Positions 39,501 to 50,150 of a stretch of 64,000 bases of DNA are shown here, one piece after another. Below the pieces are notes generated by a model. That model was given only the letters and a program-made list of their open reading frames with translations, was not told where the DNA came from and ran no database searches. A program made the translations under genes and the position numbers. How positions within the stretch are numbered: the first letter of the stretch is position 1; the number at the start of each line of letters is the position of its first letter. Source of the stretch: Rhynchosporium graminicola (lineage: Eukaryota > Ascomycota > Leotiomycetes > Helotiales > Ploettnerulaceae). The DNA lies in contig FJUW01000031.1 in the NCBI GenBank assembly GCA_900074885.1, forward strand, positions 312,634 to 376,633, in the 5' to 3' direction.

Positions 39501-42425
39501 ATTTTCCAGCTCGGTTTGAACAACACCAAGAGAACTACCCGAGCCCTGAGAGGCCAGAGCCTCTACTTCCATTCGAAGGGAGTCGAAGCTGTCTCGCATC
39601 CTGTCCAGTAGCTCGTCTTTCTCATTGATGTCTGCCGCTCTATCGACGTATGTTTCGATGTCGCTTCGGAGTTTTTCGAATCCATCTTTCGTAGCATCAA
39701 GTAGTTGTTCTGTATCTCGTCCATGTGCTGCGACATTCTGCTTTGCCTCATCGGAGACAGCCTTGAATTCAGTGTGCATACATTCCAGGATCTCATTCAG
39801 CTGATCCACGACTTGGTCCACTAATTCAACCTGAGAACTTTCTCCCAGACCTGCCTTGACGGCATCGAATATATCGTCCCGTGTCAGCGCAGCCCCAAGA
39901 GTTAAAGCAGTCGAACTTCCACCCAAATCGACATTCTGGAGACATTCTTTGAGAGCATCCTGGAGGTCGTCCTTGGTCAGTGTCTCACCCGTTTCCCTGC
40001 TGATAGCCTCGCCATTCGCGGGGAAGTCGAAAGTGTGTAGGCCTTCCCTGACAGCATCCAGCATGTCGTCTCGAGTCAAGCCACTGTCATCTTCCTTGAC
40101 AGACTCCGGAGCGTGGACTGGAAACTCGAATCCATCGAGAACTTCTCGCACAGCTTCGAGTATGTCGTCTCGGGTCAGTCCTTCACTGACGTCCCGACTC
40201 AGTGCCATGGCATTTGATGGAAATTCAAATGAGCTCAGGCCTTCCTTGACTGCATCTAGCATATCGTTCCGCGTAGTCCCAGTCTCAATTGGTTCGGGTG
40301 GAGGCGCCGAAGGAAACTCGAATTCCTCCAAGCACTCTCTCACGGCGTCCAAGATTTCTTCGCGTGAGAGACTTGCCTCGGTCTCGACTTGAGGGGGTGA
40401 AAAGTGCTTCAATCCTTCTACAATCGCAGTAAAGACTTCCTCTCGAGTCGCTCCTTCGAATTCACGTGCATTGTCTTTAGGGGCATATTCTTGGATTCCC
40501 TCTTTTAAAACAGTCAGGAGTTCTTCTCGTTCTAGACCAAACTGCTGCAGTTCAAATTCGGGCTTGTAATTTTCCCATGCTTCTTTGACGGCTTCGATGA
40601 TGTCTTGCTTTTGGAGTTCTGGGTGACGTTCGCGCTGTGCTTTTTCGTTGACTGCGCTTCGTACAGCATTATATATCTCCTGATAGTCGACGGTATTCCT
40701 TGAGGTCATAGAAGATGCGGATTGGCGGCGGTGCTCCCGAAGTATCTGGTCCATGTGCACTTTCAACTCCTCCAATCCATCCTGCACAACACGAGAGATT
40801 TGTTCCCGTTCTGTGTCTGCATCCACATCCTTGGCAGAGGCATTTCTGCTGCTTTCTTCGTCCAGCTTTCGCCCAATCTCGCGACCCATACCAAGGACTT
40901 CGCCTCGAAGCTCCCGGACAAGAGCTTTGACTTCAGCCGTTAATCCTCCTCCCTGTGCAACACTGTCTTTGATGGTCCGGATGATTTTCATGACATCGTC
41001 GTTGATAATTTCTGAAGCACGCGCGGCTGATGGTTTTCCCTTGTTCTCCTTATTGTCTGTCGATTCCATAAGGATGCCACCTCGCTGGGCCACAGGGCCG
41101 GATCTTGGAGTTTCGAAATCCAGCTCAAGTCTAGGGGACTCTTCGAAGCTAAACCCGCGCGACCTTTGTCCTCCTGAGTTCCCACCTGATTCTGCGCCAT
41201 ATTGGGTGACAAGTTCTTGGGATGAGTTTCTGTTGATCAGGTCGACTAAAGCATCGAGCTTCTGTGCAGTTGCATTCCCATCGCGAGCAAGGATCTCGGC
41301 AACTTCTGTCAGACGAGATACTAAGGACTCTTGACCTTCTTTGGTACCCATTTCCCGAAGTATCTTTTCCAGAAGCGCAATACTTGCGACCCCATCATGA
41401 TTGTAGGAGGATGCACTAGTCATAGACTCCCTTTCCAGGGATGCGGCAAAGCTCGTGGGACTAGGAATTCGTGGTAAGGAGAATGGCTTCATTGATCTTG
41501 AGCCTGGTGAGATGTGAGCTTTGCTGTCGAGATAGAGGCCAGCCGGTGGATATATGGTACTCGAGGATCGAGAGCTAGATTCGGACAAGTTGATGACTAG
41601 ATCGCGGAGACTCTTCCGAATATCCTCGTCGCGAGCATTTGTTGCCTCCTTCAGGCTTACAAGATCGGTGGCATTGTCCTTGCTTCTCCTACTGAGTTGA
41701 GCCATTTCCCGTTGTAAACTTGTAGCGATGCTGGTGAGGCTCAAAATTTGATTCGAGATTGCATCGAAGGTCTGAGGTGTGCGAACGAGCGCTGTAGAGC
41801 CATTCGTAACATTTGAAAGCGGATTATCCGTTTCCCTAGTGGTCATATTTTGTAGAGCGAGCATTGTGGCTGACTGAGGAGGAGTGTTCTCTCCAAGGAT
41901 ACTTTGTGGTGGTCTCCTCAGAGAAGGTCGTACTGTAAGCTCTCGATTCGGTGTCTCTCGTCCAGGGATCGGGGTAGCTGATCGACTCGAGTCTCTGTCA
42001 GAAGATTTCTCTGGTGACTTTTCTGGCGACCGCGGTTCAAGTGCGAAGTCTTTGTTTGTATGTGGAGTTGAAGGTCGTTGAGTGCTCTTCTCTGGTGATC
42101 GCGGACTGCCGAATGTGGAGCCTCCTTCTAGGAAACTGCTCAGATCCCTCACATTCCCTGTTTGCAGAGACTGCATACGTTTATGAGCAGCTCCCTTGAT
42201 CAGAGACCGCTCCGGGGATGTGTCGATTCGCTTTACGGGCGAGTTCGTCACGTAGCCGCTTTCTCTTGCTTTTTCGGTAAGTGCAAGATGTGCAGATTGG
42301 ATTGCGGTGGAGGTATTAGGTCGCGAGGTAGCAACGGGCGAGGATGGGTTCATAGGTAAAGGAGGAGGTGCGCGTTCTGGATCGGAGCTGTCCCACCTGG
42401 AAGGCACGAAATCAGCATCTTCCAT
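36540..42425 (-). CDS. Large repeat-containing coiled-coil protein
   Basis: Single long open frame of 1961 residues. The ATG at 42425 (MEDADFVPSRWDSSD) is the first in frame; an upstream GTG is unlikely. Residues 1-300 are Ser/Pro-rich and disordered, with many SP/TP sites (SPEKS repeats) that could be phosphorylated. From about residue 580 to 855 there are about ten copies of a 30-residue motif, consensus (K/R)(D/E)(D/E)(I/M)L(D/E)AV(R/K)EGL-x-x-FEFP. Weaker relatives (EILDALKAGL-x-x-LR-x-D; KREDVEAIE-x-LL) continue to about 1350. After this comes a coiled coil (about 1700-1830, KRLAQKEHVEATVVGLREEEERLKES-like heptads) and a Ser/Glu-rich tail. I do not recognise the family. Such architecture fits a cytoskeletal or cortical scaffold, but this is inference. 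Confidence 0.9.
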   Translation of the reverse strand: MEDADFVPSRWDSSDPERAPPPLPMNPSSPVATSRPNTSTAIQSAHLALTEKARESGYVTNSPVKRIDTSPERSLIKGAAHKRMQSLQTGNVRDLSSFLEGGSTFGSPRSPEKSTQRPSTPHTNKDFALEPRSPEKSPEKSSDRDSSRSATPIPGRETPNRELTVRPSLRRPPQSILGENTPPQSATMLALQNMTTRETDNPLSNVTNGSTALVRTPQTFDAISNQILSLTSIATSLQREMAQLSRRSKDNATDLVSLKEATNARDEDIRKSLRDLVINLSESSSRSSSTIYPPAGLYLDSKAHISPGSRSMKPFSLPRIPSPTSFAASLERESMTSASSYNHDGVASIALLEKILREMGTKEGQESLVSRLTEVAEILARDGNATAQKLDALVDLINRNSSQELVTQYGAESGGNSGGQRSRGFSFEESPRLELDFETPRSGPVAQRGGILMESTDNKENKGKPSAARASEIINDDVMKIIRTIKDSVAQGGGLTAEVKALVRELRGEVLGMGREIGRKLDEESSRNASAKDVDADTEREQISRVVQDGLEELKVHMDQILREHRRQSASSMTSRNTVDYQEIYNAVRSAVNEKAQRERHPELQKQDIIEAVKEAWENYKPEFELQQFGLEREELLTVLKEGIQEYAPKDNAREFEGATREEVFTAIVEGLKHFSPPQVETEASLSREEILDAVRECLEEFEFPSAPPPEPIETGTTRNDMLDAVKEGLSSFEFPSNAMALSRDVSEGLTRDDILEAVREVLDGFEFPVHAPESVKEDDSGLTRDDMLDAVREGLHTFDFPANGEAISRETGETLTKDDLQDALKECLQNVDLGGSSTALTLGAALTRDDIFDAVKAGLGESSQVELVDQVVDQLNEILECMHTEFKAVSDEAKQNVAAHGRDTEQLLDATKDGFEKLRSDIETYVDRAADINEKDELLDRMRDSFDSLRMEVEALASQGSGSSLGVVQTELENLRETMSTSLVRGSTGADKDEILNALKAGLDSLRADIERPKDSCESILSGTGEILDALHDGLSGLRGDVEKISTDLKKPVDMTVNYEILDTLKLGLEVVRADIDRLRESGHGDQAVAEINSGAVITVESLKRNDIENLEVLITQLRIKLEALESMPLPPSQPAPGSLLKDDLHNVEEMLRNVQETMVGLSSRERSVDEDGVKREDVEAIETLLRNTKAKIDDMDPEQAARKDHIDAVELLVSETRDGVHELATHLEDVPKREDINVIEGLVRDVLAGLEEMKDRAAKESEDLEKVTKTDVEAVEAVCLDVKTAIEQIIASDIAALPSKSDFHNLEEMIKEFKGRIELHEGNNAKAFEERQAETVGVGERVSEVKSFLEEFKDALKLKLDESATNIEALGKLFETLGETLSQNEDVKEMFETMKTEFEKSNAGVVGSKLESDEKFQQTWDKFDFKLDEKFNELMTKYDDAQIAAEIQAKLGEDRNATSEAAVLSTKVVAEELKVLIDTLGPALTESVEKMDEASKTVFSKVEDTFARVEETHADAKADHQLTRDDVYKTLTAIDGVQVHASEYNPKILDSIKDVLLIVGQHYEHSKTAMVTIQEKIAERPAPPDMPLLAEPVPQEKYDDSPVHEKLDKLVDHMHVAGKSFAQLDALDKIHKQVMDTAAEVSAFVTAQTQRIADDHEDREKAVEAATIALEKRLAQKEHVEATVVGLREEEERLKESVAILKAEQDDLSHQKMRLSADVSSMETALRIRREELHAMEARAEGLERRILEGVIDHSRALLISKSNKGRDAMSRKRVPSHAPSTTGSIVSNATSRASQSTQSAVSMAMNGNRALVSVPINNGAGASRRILSLNQITHNVPTGGFKRSHSVKAPGGSGALRKSSWGGSLSQKYGDLNKENLMLKESEEDDENLSEGDVSDSGTMRRSSRGTTVMTTTTGTGTSESIDEGTEWTGSMDGDEYSEEGEPTESGVVLFDEASQVA
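39830..40690 (-). repeat. Coding tandem repeat: about ten helical motifs
   Basis: Within the 1961-residue protein, copies of a DDILDAVREGL-type motif occur at roughly 90-base spacing (centres near 39880, 39965, 40050, 40150, 40250, 40345, 40425, 40505, 40595, 40665). The DNA is diverged although the protein pattern is clear, so the array is old and under coding constraint. Confidence 0.8.
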
Positions 42426-44490
42426 TTGTTCCGAACGAGGATTCTTACATGGGAACAATCGCTCTACCACAATCTGATGAAGCAGAATGCTGGTGCTTCA
42501 AAGGCCGATCACTATCCCGCGAGGTGCTTCTCTCCATGGAAGGCATGACTGCGGCTCGAAGCGTGGAATGGAGTGCGGAATGCAGACGTGTATTAACGTC
42601 GAGGTACCTCGGACCTCAGAAAAAGGTTAGGCCCACAGAGTGACAGAGTGTGAGTATTGTGGAAGTCGATTTAATAAATCCAGGTTGCAAAGCGTTGAGG
42701 TATTAGTATCGATGGTGTGATATTCTGGTAGTTGTTAGATGTATGCGCAGACTTTGTTTACTTCCAATGTTTGTTGACTTCGCGGCTAATCTTCGCGCTT
42801 GGCGTAGGAACCTTAAATAATCGCCTGTGCCTCGTGCCAGTCCAAATGTCCGATCCATCTTGCCTCTTAGCTGGAAGCACAACGCAGAGATTCCGAACTA
42901 TGCGATACTTGCGCCAGGGAACATGGCCTTTTGATAGCGAGAGCAAAAGACTTATGGGTTGCTAACGTAACTGTTCAATTTGTGTGTCTATGTTTGTTAT
43001 TCTGCATTCTTCCTCTACCACGTGACCCACCGATGGTTGTAAATTCGACCTGGGAGTTTCGCTCCTTTCCGGTCCATGCACAGTGTAGCAAGAGGACTGC
43101 GTAAATCATGCTCAAACGTCCCACAAATTCAAGTCTATTACAGAAACAGTGACAATATTGACTTATGAAATTCTGTAGTGTCAGTCGGCTTTTAGCAAAA
43201 GATATTTCTCGATACAGTTTCGCGTATATAGAGATATAGCGAATTATCAAATAAATCTGACCTACCTTGCCGGAAAATGAGGAAAAGTGGTATTTTCTTT
43301 TCGGCCCTAGAGCGCAGTATTTAATTGTGCCGTGAACTAGAAAAAGGTATAAATCGATACTATTACTACCTTAAAATTAAATATCTAAAGAGTAGTAATC
43401 AAGGCTCTTCTAATTGTCTACGATTTTATGCTAGTTCTCAAATACAAAATTTCACCTAATATTAATCTAATTCTACTTATTTGAAAGTAAAGGTAAAAGC
43501 CAGCTTCGAGCTGTAATAGATTTCTGCTATACCCGAAGGAAGTCTACTCGTTGTGCATCGAGTTATCGTAGCTTAAATTCAAGGGTGAGGTCGAAAACTG
43601 CCCTCAAAAGAGGTAGGGCGATTTTGGCGCTAGAACCCCTCGGACGCTTCGCAGGGACTACTTATACCTCGACCGCTGGGGCCAATTGGGCCTTAGGCTA
43701 TATTTACCGAGCAGGCAGAAGCATTTCTGAGGTCCGAGATAAACGCGAAACAGCGTACCACCATGTACCGTAATGCTGTTTCGCAAAACCTAACTTGTCG
43801 GCTGAGGATGCTTGGTAAACTGTTTCGTGGAGAGTTCAGTCGAAGCTGTAACCGGAGTTATAGGATCTGGATCAGAGCTCCAGAAGTCAATTCTGTAGAC
43901 CGACGAGTCGACGATTCGGCGAAATGGAATTACGACATATCTCTGAAGGTCTTTAGTGCGAAACTGCGATTTTGTATAGCGCTACGATATAAGTTTCGCA
44001 AAGCTATTTCATCTCCCCTGTTACCAAATACTGAATCGTTCATGATACATTGTGAAATCCACCTCCAAAACAGTCGAGAAGAAGCTATCCAATGCGCACT
44101 TAGTTTCTCATTCAATGTCTCAATGGCACAGAGCATCACTAAGGAGAGATGCCTCAAGAAACCGGTGACAAAAATTGGACCTTTGATAGAAAAGCAATAC
44201 TGAGGAGAAAAAGTCTGCAGGCATGAATAGGTACACTTCCCATGTTCCAATCGGATTCGGATAAAGTAAATTATTGATTTTATATATTGCCAAGAGAGAG
44301 AAAGATCTCTTCGTACAAGCAGTCTAATACAAATGACTATGAAATACCATTACAGGCTTGATATGTAAGGAGCGACTGATCGGGACACAATTTTGCCCCT
44401 CGCTACAAACGCCAAGAGATGATGCAAATTCAAATCGGAATATTATCTAAGCCTGAAACTCAGCCAGCAACCTGGCGACTGAGGAATAAA
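42426..44490. other. AT-rich spacer before Egh16-like gene
   Basis: First 400 bases: promoter of the leftward coiled-coil gene. 43150-43560 is strongly AT-rich. 43585-44200 is more GC-balanced, with two consecutive open frames (43585-43773 and 43763-44203, plus) that do not match a family I can name; an inactivated transposon is possible. The last 250 bases are the 3' region of the Egh16-like gene. Confidence 0.45.
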
Positions 44491-45462
44491 CTAGGAACGG
44501 AAGAAATTGGCGATTCTCTGGGAGCGAGTAACTTTGTTGCCGGCTGTGGCAGCCCTGCGTGCGAGAGAATCATCATCGTCGGCCGCAGTGGCAGGGGCAG
44601 CAGCAGCAGGGGCAGCGGCGGGAGCAGCGGCAGGAGCAGCGGCAGGAGCAGCGGCGGTAGTGCCGTTACCTTTACCACCTGCAGCGGGGGCCATCTGAAC
44701 TGCAGCGCATCCACCGAATGGACCAGCGTCTGAGCAAATAATTAGTGACTATGATTGTTTGGAAGGCTTAAGAATTACTCACTGGCCATGTTGTTACATC
44801 TGATCATGCAGACTCCGTCCATGCCACCCATAGACCCAGTACAGGTCTGATCAGGTGCGACTGTGGCTTTAAGAGGCTGAAAGAACAGTCAGTAAGATGA
44901 GACATCTGTAGAGAAGATGATTACTCACGAAATCCATGGCCTTGGCTCTGCTTCTCGAGTTCTGACCAGGGACGTTGGTGGTAACTTTCATCGCAACCCA
45001 CTTAGTTCCTGTACCGGTGCTATCCATCATGCACATGTAAGGTCCGGCACCATCACCATTGACTTGGTGAATAGTCATCGTAACCTCACCACCTGGGGTG
45101 ATCTGTGGCATTTGGCCACCATTTGCTGCGAGCTGTGCTGGGACCTGCTTAGCAGGGTCGTTGGTTCCACCTCCAAGGGTCTCTCCACACTGATCGGCTG
45201 CGGCGTTCTTGAATCGGGTGGAATCCTGTTGAAATGGGGCTCTGCGCGTGCCATCACGAGGAGTGGCGGTGTCAACTGTGCCGAAATGTTAGTTTGATAC
45301 TCTTTGGCCGACCCTGTGAGATGTGAATCGGATTATCAGGTACTTACCACCGATGGCCATTCCTGCAGCTGGGCTCGCATTTCCGACTACCTTAATCATG
45401 GCTGAGTGTGCAGCAACGATCTCAGCGGCGGCCATGGCCATGATCATAGATTTGAAAAGCAT
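44491..45462 (-). CDS. Egh16-like secreted protein (GEgh16/Gas1-Mas3 family)
   Basis: Four exons on the minus strand: 45462-45348, 45275-44929, 44876-44783, 44729-44491; 264 residues. It belongs to the family of secreted proteins first seen in powdery mildew (Egh16) and in Magnaporthe appressoria (Gas1/Gas2/Mas3). The N-terminus (MLFKSMIMAMAAAEIVAAHS) is a signal peptide; mature HSAMIKVVGNASPAAG follows. Family features visible are CGETLGGGTNDP, the long stretch MPQITPGGEVTMTIHQVNGDGAGPY with CMMD, KVTTNVPGQNSRSRAKAMDFPL, and the Cys-rich end CTGSMGG..VCMIRCNN..GPFGGC. The C-terminal 60 residues are a low-complexity Ala/Pro tract (repeats of AAAP) ending in a basic segment. Exact role unknown; described members act in early plant infection. 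Confidence 0.92.
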
Positions 45463-47672
45463 CTTGAAAGTGTAAAAGGACTAGTGGCCAGCAAAAGTCT
45501 TGAATTAAATTAGAAAGTATGAAAAGGCTGAAAAGATTGGATTACTGTAGAATGAAGAACAGGAATGTAATGAAGAACTGGAATGCAATGATGATTAAAA
45601 CGAAGACAGACGGCGGATGGGATCTTACTTATACATGTTCTGTGTACAGCCTGCAACCTGGGATGGAATAGGGCACGGTCTGTCAGGTTGCCCAGTCTTC
45701 GGAGGAGAGATGTGGAACAACGTGACGGACCAGAGTTGCCACTAACTAGGTACTGCAATTACCACTGAGCAGTTCGAGTTTTCCATCCTGATTCAGGTGA
45801 AGCAGAGCTTGTGGTTCGCTTGGCATCAGAGACATGCCAAGAGAGGCTCTCTGACAGATGTCTCTCACATCCGAGTCCGTCAAGCCAGCATCCGGCCTTC
45901 GGAAATATCTTGCCTCCCTCTACAGTGTGTATGGAATCCACCTGAACGCAAAGACGGCGGGCTGTGCATCAAGCGACACATGTCGGATAGGAAGGAGCCC
46001 TGTGTCAAAACACAAGCTCTGGATCATCGCAGGGGACCGGAAGGAGTCCCTGAGGGAGCATGGGAATCAAAACATCGGCAAGGCTTTCAAACGAGAGCAG
46101 TACGGGATCTTGATCACTGGCCGCCATGACAGAAACAAGCCCAGTTTTGAAAGTCCCAATGGGATCAAGCCTTACAAACAACTCCCCGGATTCCAACCTG
46201 CCGACCAATGAAAGCATGTGAGAGTGTGAGGGATCCACTTGTGATCATGTACAAACCCGACCAGGCCTCAGATTACCATGGCCCGAGCTGAGGTGTTCGA
46301 AACGTTGCCTCAAGCTTTTAAGCATAAATGTTTTGAAGGTCGTCAATAATGCCTGTTCGTTGAAGCTGAGTTTGAAGCGTTGCCAGAAACGGACACTTAA
46401 GTGGGGCTAGCCCTTGCTGCTGTGAAGCCCGAGAAGCTTATGTCAACAACTTCATGGGTCGTGATCTTCCAGATCTTGCCACGGCCTTTGTCATGCAATA
46501 GTGAGCCCTCTCACCGTACGAGCACTGTAGTTATCGTTTCCAGACAGGACTAATAACGGATGGGAGAGACATAATCTCGAGAAATTGCGATCAGACCTCT
46601 GTTGAGGCAGCTCAGACGACAGCTAATCTTGCAAGGACCATCAAAGAGTCGACTTGAGAGTTGGTACGAGCTCCTGCGCATAGCATTGTGAGTGTAGTTA
46701 CAAATTTTTGATCTCAAGATATTACGACGTCCCATATTAGAAATTTCCGGGCCTGATCTAGGCATACAGTGCCTGAAACCCCTGGCATGCAAACCAATAA
46801 GTATTGCATATTATACTTTATATTTGGATATCTTCAACATGATCGAACTTTGGTAATGGCGATCAATCGACGTCTCGGCTCTCGGCCGTCGGCTGCATTT
46901 GTCTTTGATGTGACGAGGCCAAAGCTGAGTATGTTTTGCCAGCTCCAGTCTACTTGTTGGGCGAGTTCAATTTTTACTTCATGTCCTGCCTGCCTTGTCA
47001 AAAGTCAGGATTAGAGTTATTTTGGGAAAGGATATATGATGTTGCATTGACAGTCGCTATGATGGCCAAGCAGAACATCGATAGCGCTTGGGCTAGCCTA
47101 CAAATCTTTATGAATCTACAGATCTAGACGGGATGATAGAGCATCAAGCGATCGTAATTCGGCATCCAGAAGGCAAACGGAGACACAGAATACCTTAAGG
47201 CTTCACTGCAAGGCGTATCCATTTTCTGACTGCCCACCGAGATCTATTTACCACAATAAAGTTACGATCAATTATGTGACTTTGGAGTCTTGCTTTGCGA
47301 AATGTCCTTTACCTCGGATTTGATGTCGCGGAAATAATTCGGGACATTATAAAGGTGATAACGAGAATTTATTGAGACATTTGAAGACTTCCCTTATCTA
47401 GCTGACAGTTTAATACGATAGATGCCTGTGCTTTGCCGATGGTGGATTTGTCTAGCCTCGCTGTTCTGGAGGGTCACGCGACTTCCAGCCTCAACTCCAC
47501 CAAGGCCGGAGGGAAAGCGGCCGCTCACGATCAGCCACATATCACAGCCACAATTGTGTTTAGCGCCGATTACGCGAGAAATGTGCCGCACCGCACTCAG
47601 GGCCATTTCAAAATTTCAGCTCCTGAACGAATAGCGACAACACGACAAATTTCGACACCCACGACAGTCGAG
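45463..47672. other. Divergent intergenic region between Egh16-like gene and RPL27
   Basis: 2.2 kb between divergent starts, so both promoters lie here. Open frames at 45797-46211 and 46769-47127 (plus) have no recognisable motif. No RNA gene was identified. Confidence 0.5.
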
Positions 47673-48407
47673 ATGAAGTGTGAGTGCGGCCCTGATCACA
47701 TTCTTTCTTCAGATGGCAATTGGTGGCAGTGGTTTCTCGGAATTACTTGCGCCTATGCAACTTCAATTATCCTCACCCAACCCAATCGCCCTCCCGATAC
47801 AATATACTGACTTCCCACGATGTAGTCCTTAAGGTTGGCCGTGTTGCCATCATCACCCGCGGCAGATATGCCGGAAAGAAGGTCCGTACATTCCATCTGC
47901 CCTTTTAGGACGAGAGAGCGCTAGGAAAGAATTCAAGATAAGGAAATGATGTGGATCTTGAAGATTACGAGGGGAGAAAGCTGGCACAGTGCTGATAGAG
48001 AATTTCCACAGGTTGTCTTGATTCAACCCCAAGACGCTGGAACCAAGACTCACCCATACCCTCACGCCCTGGTCGCTGGTATTGAGCGTTACCCCTCGCA
48101 AATCACCCGCCGCATGTCCAAGGCCCGTCAAACCAAGCGATCCAAAGTCAAGCCTTTCATCAAGATCATCAACTATAACCACTTGATGCCAACAAGATAT
48201 ACGCTCGAGTTGGAGGGATTGAAGGGAGTTGTTACTGCGGATACCTTCAAGGAGGTTTCTCAACGGGAGGATGCGAAGAAGACTGTGAAGAAGGCTTTGG
48301 AGGAGAGATACACGTCTGGAAAGAACCGATGGTTCTTCACTCCTCTCCGTACGATATTTCCGCGAGACTATCCTTCTAAAGTTTGGCTAACACAAACAGG
48401 ATTTTGA
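47673..48407 (+). CDS. RPL27: 60S ribosomal protein L27 (eL27)
   Basis: Large-subunit protein eL27 of the cytosolic ribosome. Exons 47673-47679, 47826-47881, 48012-48348 and 48400-48407; 135 residues. The first exon is only ATGAAGT and the last only GATTTTGA. Joining them gives the canonical ends MKFLKVGRVAIITRGRYAGKK and WFFTPLRF. The body VVLIQP...HALVAGIERYPSQITRRM (KOW-type fold) and NYNHLMPTRYTLELEGLK matches the family throughout. Introns of 146 and 130 bp near the 5' end are common in ribosomal protein genes and often help expression. Confidence 0.96.
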
Positions 48408-50150
48408 ACAATTCTTCTGTCAATGGGCTGGGACGGTGTTACATCATGGCAGTGGGACAATTAGTCGCATAACGAGCTAAGATCAACTGCAATTTTACAC
48501 CTTCAAACGAAACTTCCCGATTGATTGAAAGTGAATCTGGACATTCTGCGTAGTGACCGTGGTGACATGCGCTACCTCGCTGAGGATTCTCGAGGCCTTA
48601 GTTACGAGTATCGTAAAAGCCAGACCCATTCACCAACATGCCGAGGTCCCGGTCCCGATCCGATTTAAAGGGCCAAGAATCACATATGTTAGCTAACTTT
48701 AGAGCAATCCCTGGCTGAACTTTATACTGGATGTGAGATAATATCGAATAGGGCGCCTTGGTTAAATCGGCCATGATAAAACGATCAGGATCTAAATACG
48801 TCAACCGGATCTCGTTCAGTCGCAACAGCTGACCCAACGCGTTTTCTACACCTTACAGCTGTGTCGGTCGTCGTGGAATGTGATTACAGGAACGATTAGT
48901 AGGAGGCGGAGGCTGTCTCACTTCGTCTCCGGTACAGCAAGTCAATTCTTTCAAGCAATCTTCGTCTCGAACAGAGCTTATGGAGAAATTTCGTGGTCTG
49001 AGGCTATCACTTCGTGTCCCTTTTTCCGAGTCAAACTGTCAACTAACAATTGTCTTGGTTAGAAGAAGACCTGGATCGGTTCAGTAACTTGAGATCAGTC
49101 TTGAGTGGACGTTCTGGAGCAAACTCGTAACTTCCGATTATCACTTGAGGTAAAACCTCCGTGGTTATTTTGGAAGTTCAACATAAAGGAAAGTCCCGCG
49201 GGATTTCATTCATACGGGGTGTTCGGTTGTCGAAAGAAGGATTCCTGACCCAGCCTGCTCAGGGATTTTCGTATGTCTGATGTCTTTTTTAGTCTGATAT
49301 CTCTTTAAGAAGGCATCTACACCTGAATAAGCAAGTAATACTGAGAGAATAGCCAGTTCTGTACAGTCCTGGCCTACAATCTACAATATCGCAACGATCT
49401 TTGCAATTGGCAAACAAAAAGCACTCTCTGTTGACATCGTTTGACTTTTCATACGCACGAGCTCTGTTCCTTGTCGACCCTCCACTTCCATCTTCTATCA
49501 AGATACCTCGGAAACCTTCCGTACACTTGCTTGCCTTGCCGTCTTAGGTACCGAATCACGCGGCTGGTCCTGTGACGGGCTCCTTTCCGCACATCTGGTT
49601 GCCTCTAGCCCCACGAAAGTCAGCGCGCGCGCCAGCCACCAGATCCTGGGGAGGCGGGGAAATTTGATATTCACTTTATCTTTACTTCGCAGTCTCCTTC
49701 TGGGGCTCACTGCTATTAGTGCCGTCGCTCATCAAATGAGGGGAATAGTGTCATTTCGACAGCGGCCGTATCGAGTTATCTGCGAATGTCTGTGGCAATT
49801 TGGCCTCATTGGCTCGAGGCGCATGTCTGAGGGGATTATTTTGAACTCTCCAGTTAGAGGGCGGGAGATCAACTGCTCTTACTATATGCATTTATATTAA
49901 AGATACTTCTTGCGAGTAGTCATGAACTAGCCGTGTACTGGTTGGATCTGGGTTCAATCAAATACTCCTCATGTCCCCGGATCTTTGCGCGCCTTCTACC
50001 CCTTCTCTTTCAGTAGTAATATACCTCTGGCGTTTCCTCGTCCATTGAGCTCGCGAGACAACCTCATTTTTCGTATCCACTTCCACCTCTTCGTAAATAG
50101 TCTACCATATTCCTGTATAACGAATCCACTGTCTCTGAAAGCCGGTCAAC
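48408..50150. other. Spacer between RPL27 and the acetate-transporter-like gene
   Basis: No gene recognised. The sequence just before 50151 is CT-rich and fits a fungal 5' leader. An open frame at 49664-49900 begins with a hydrophobic stretch but shows no known family or splice continuation. Confidence 0.5.

Noticed and set aside
42426..42470. GTG start giving 15 extra residues on the coiled-coil protein
   Set aside because: Nuclear genes rarely start at GTG; the first in-frame ATG at 42425 leads straight into a sensible N-terminus.
45858..46211. 117-codon open frame on the plus strand
   Set aside because: No domain or conserved motif; overlapping frames in the same stretch suggest chance.
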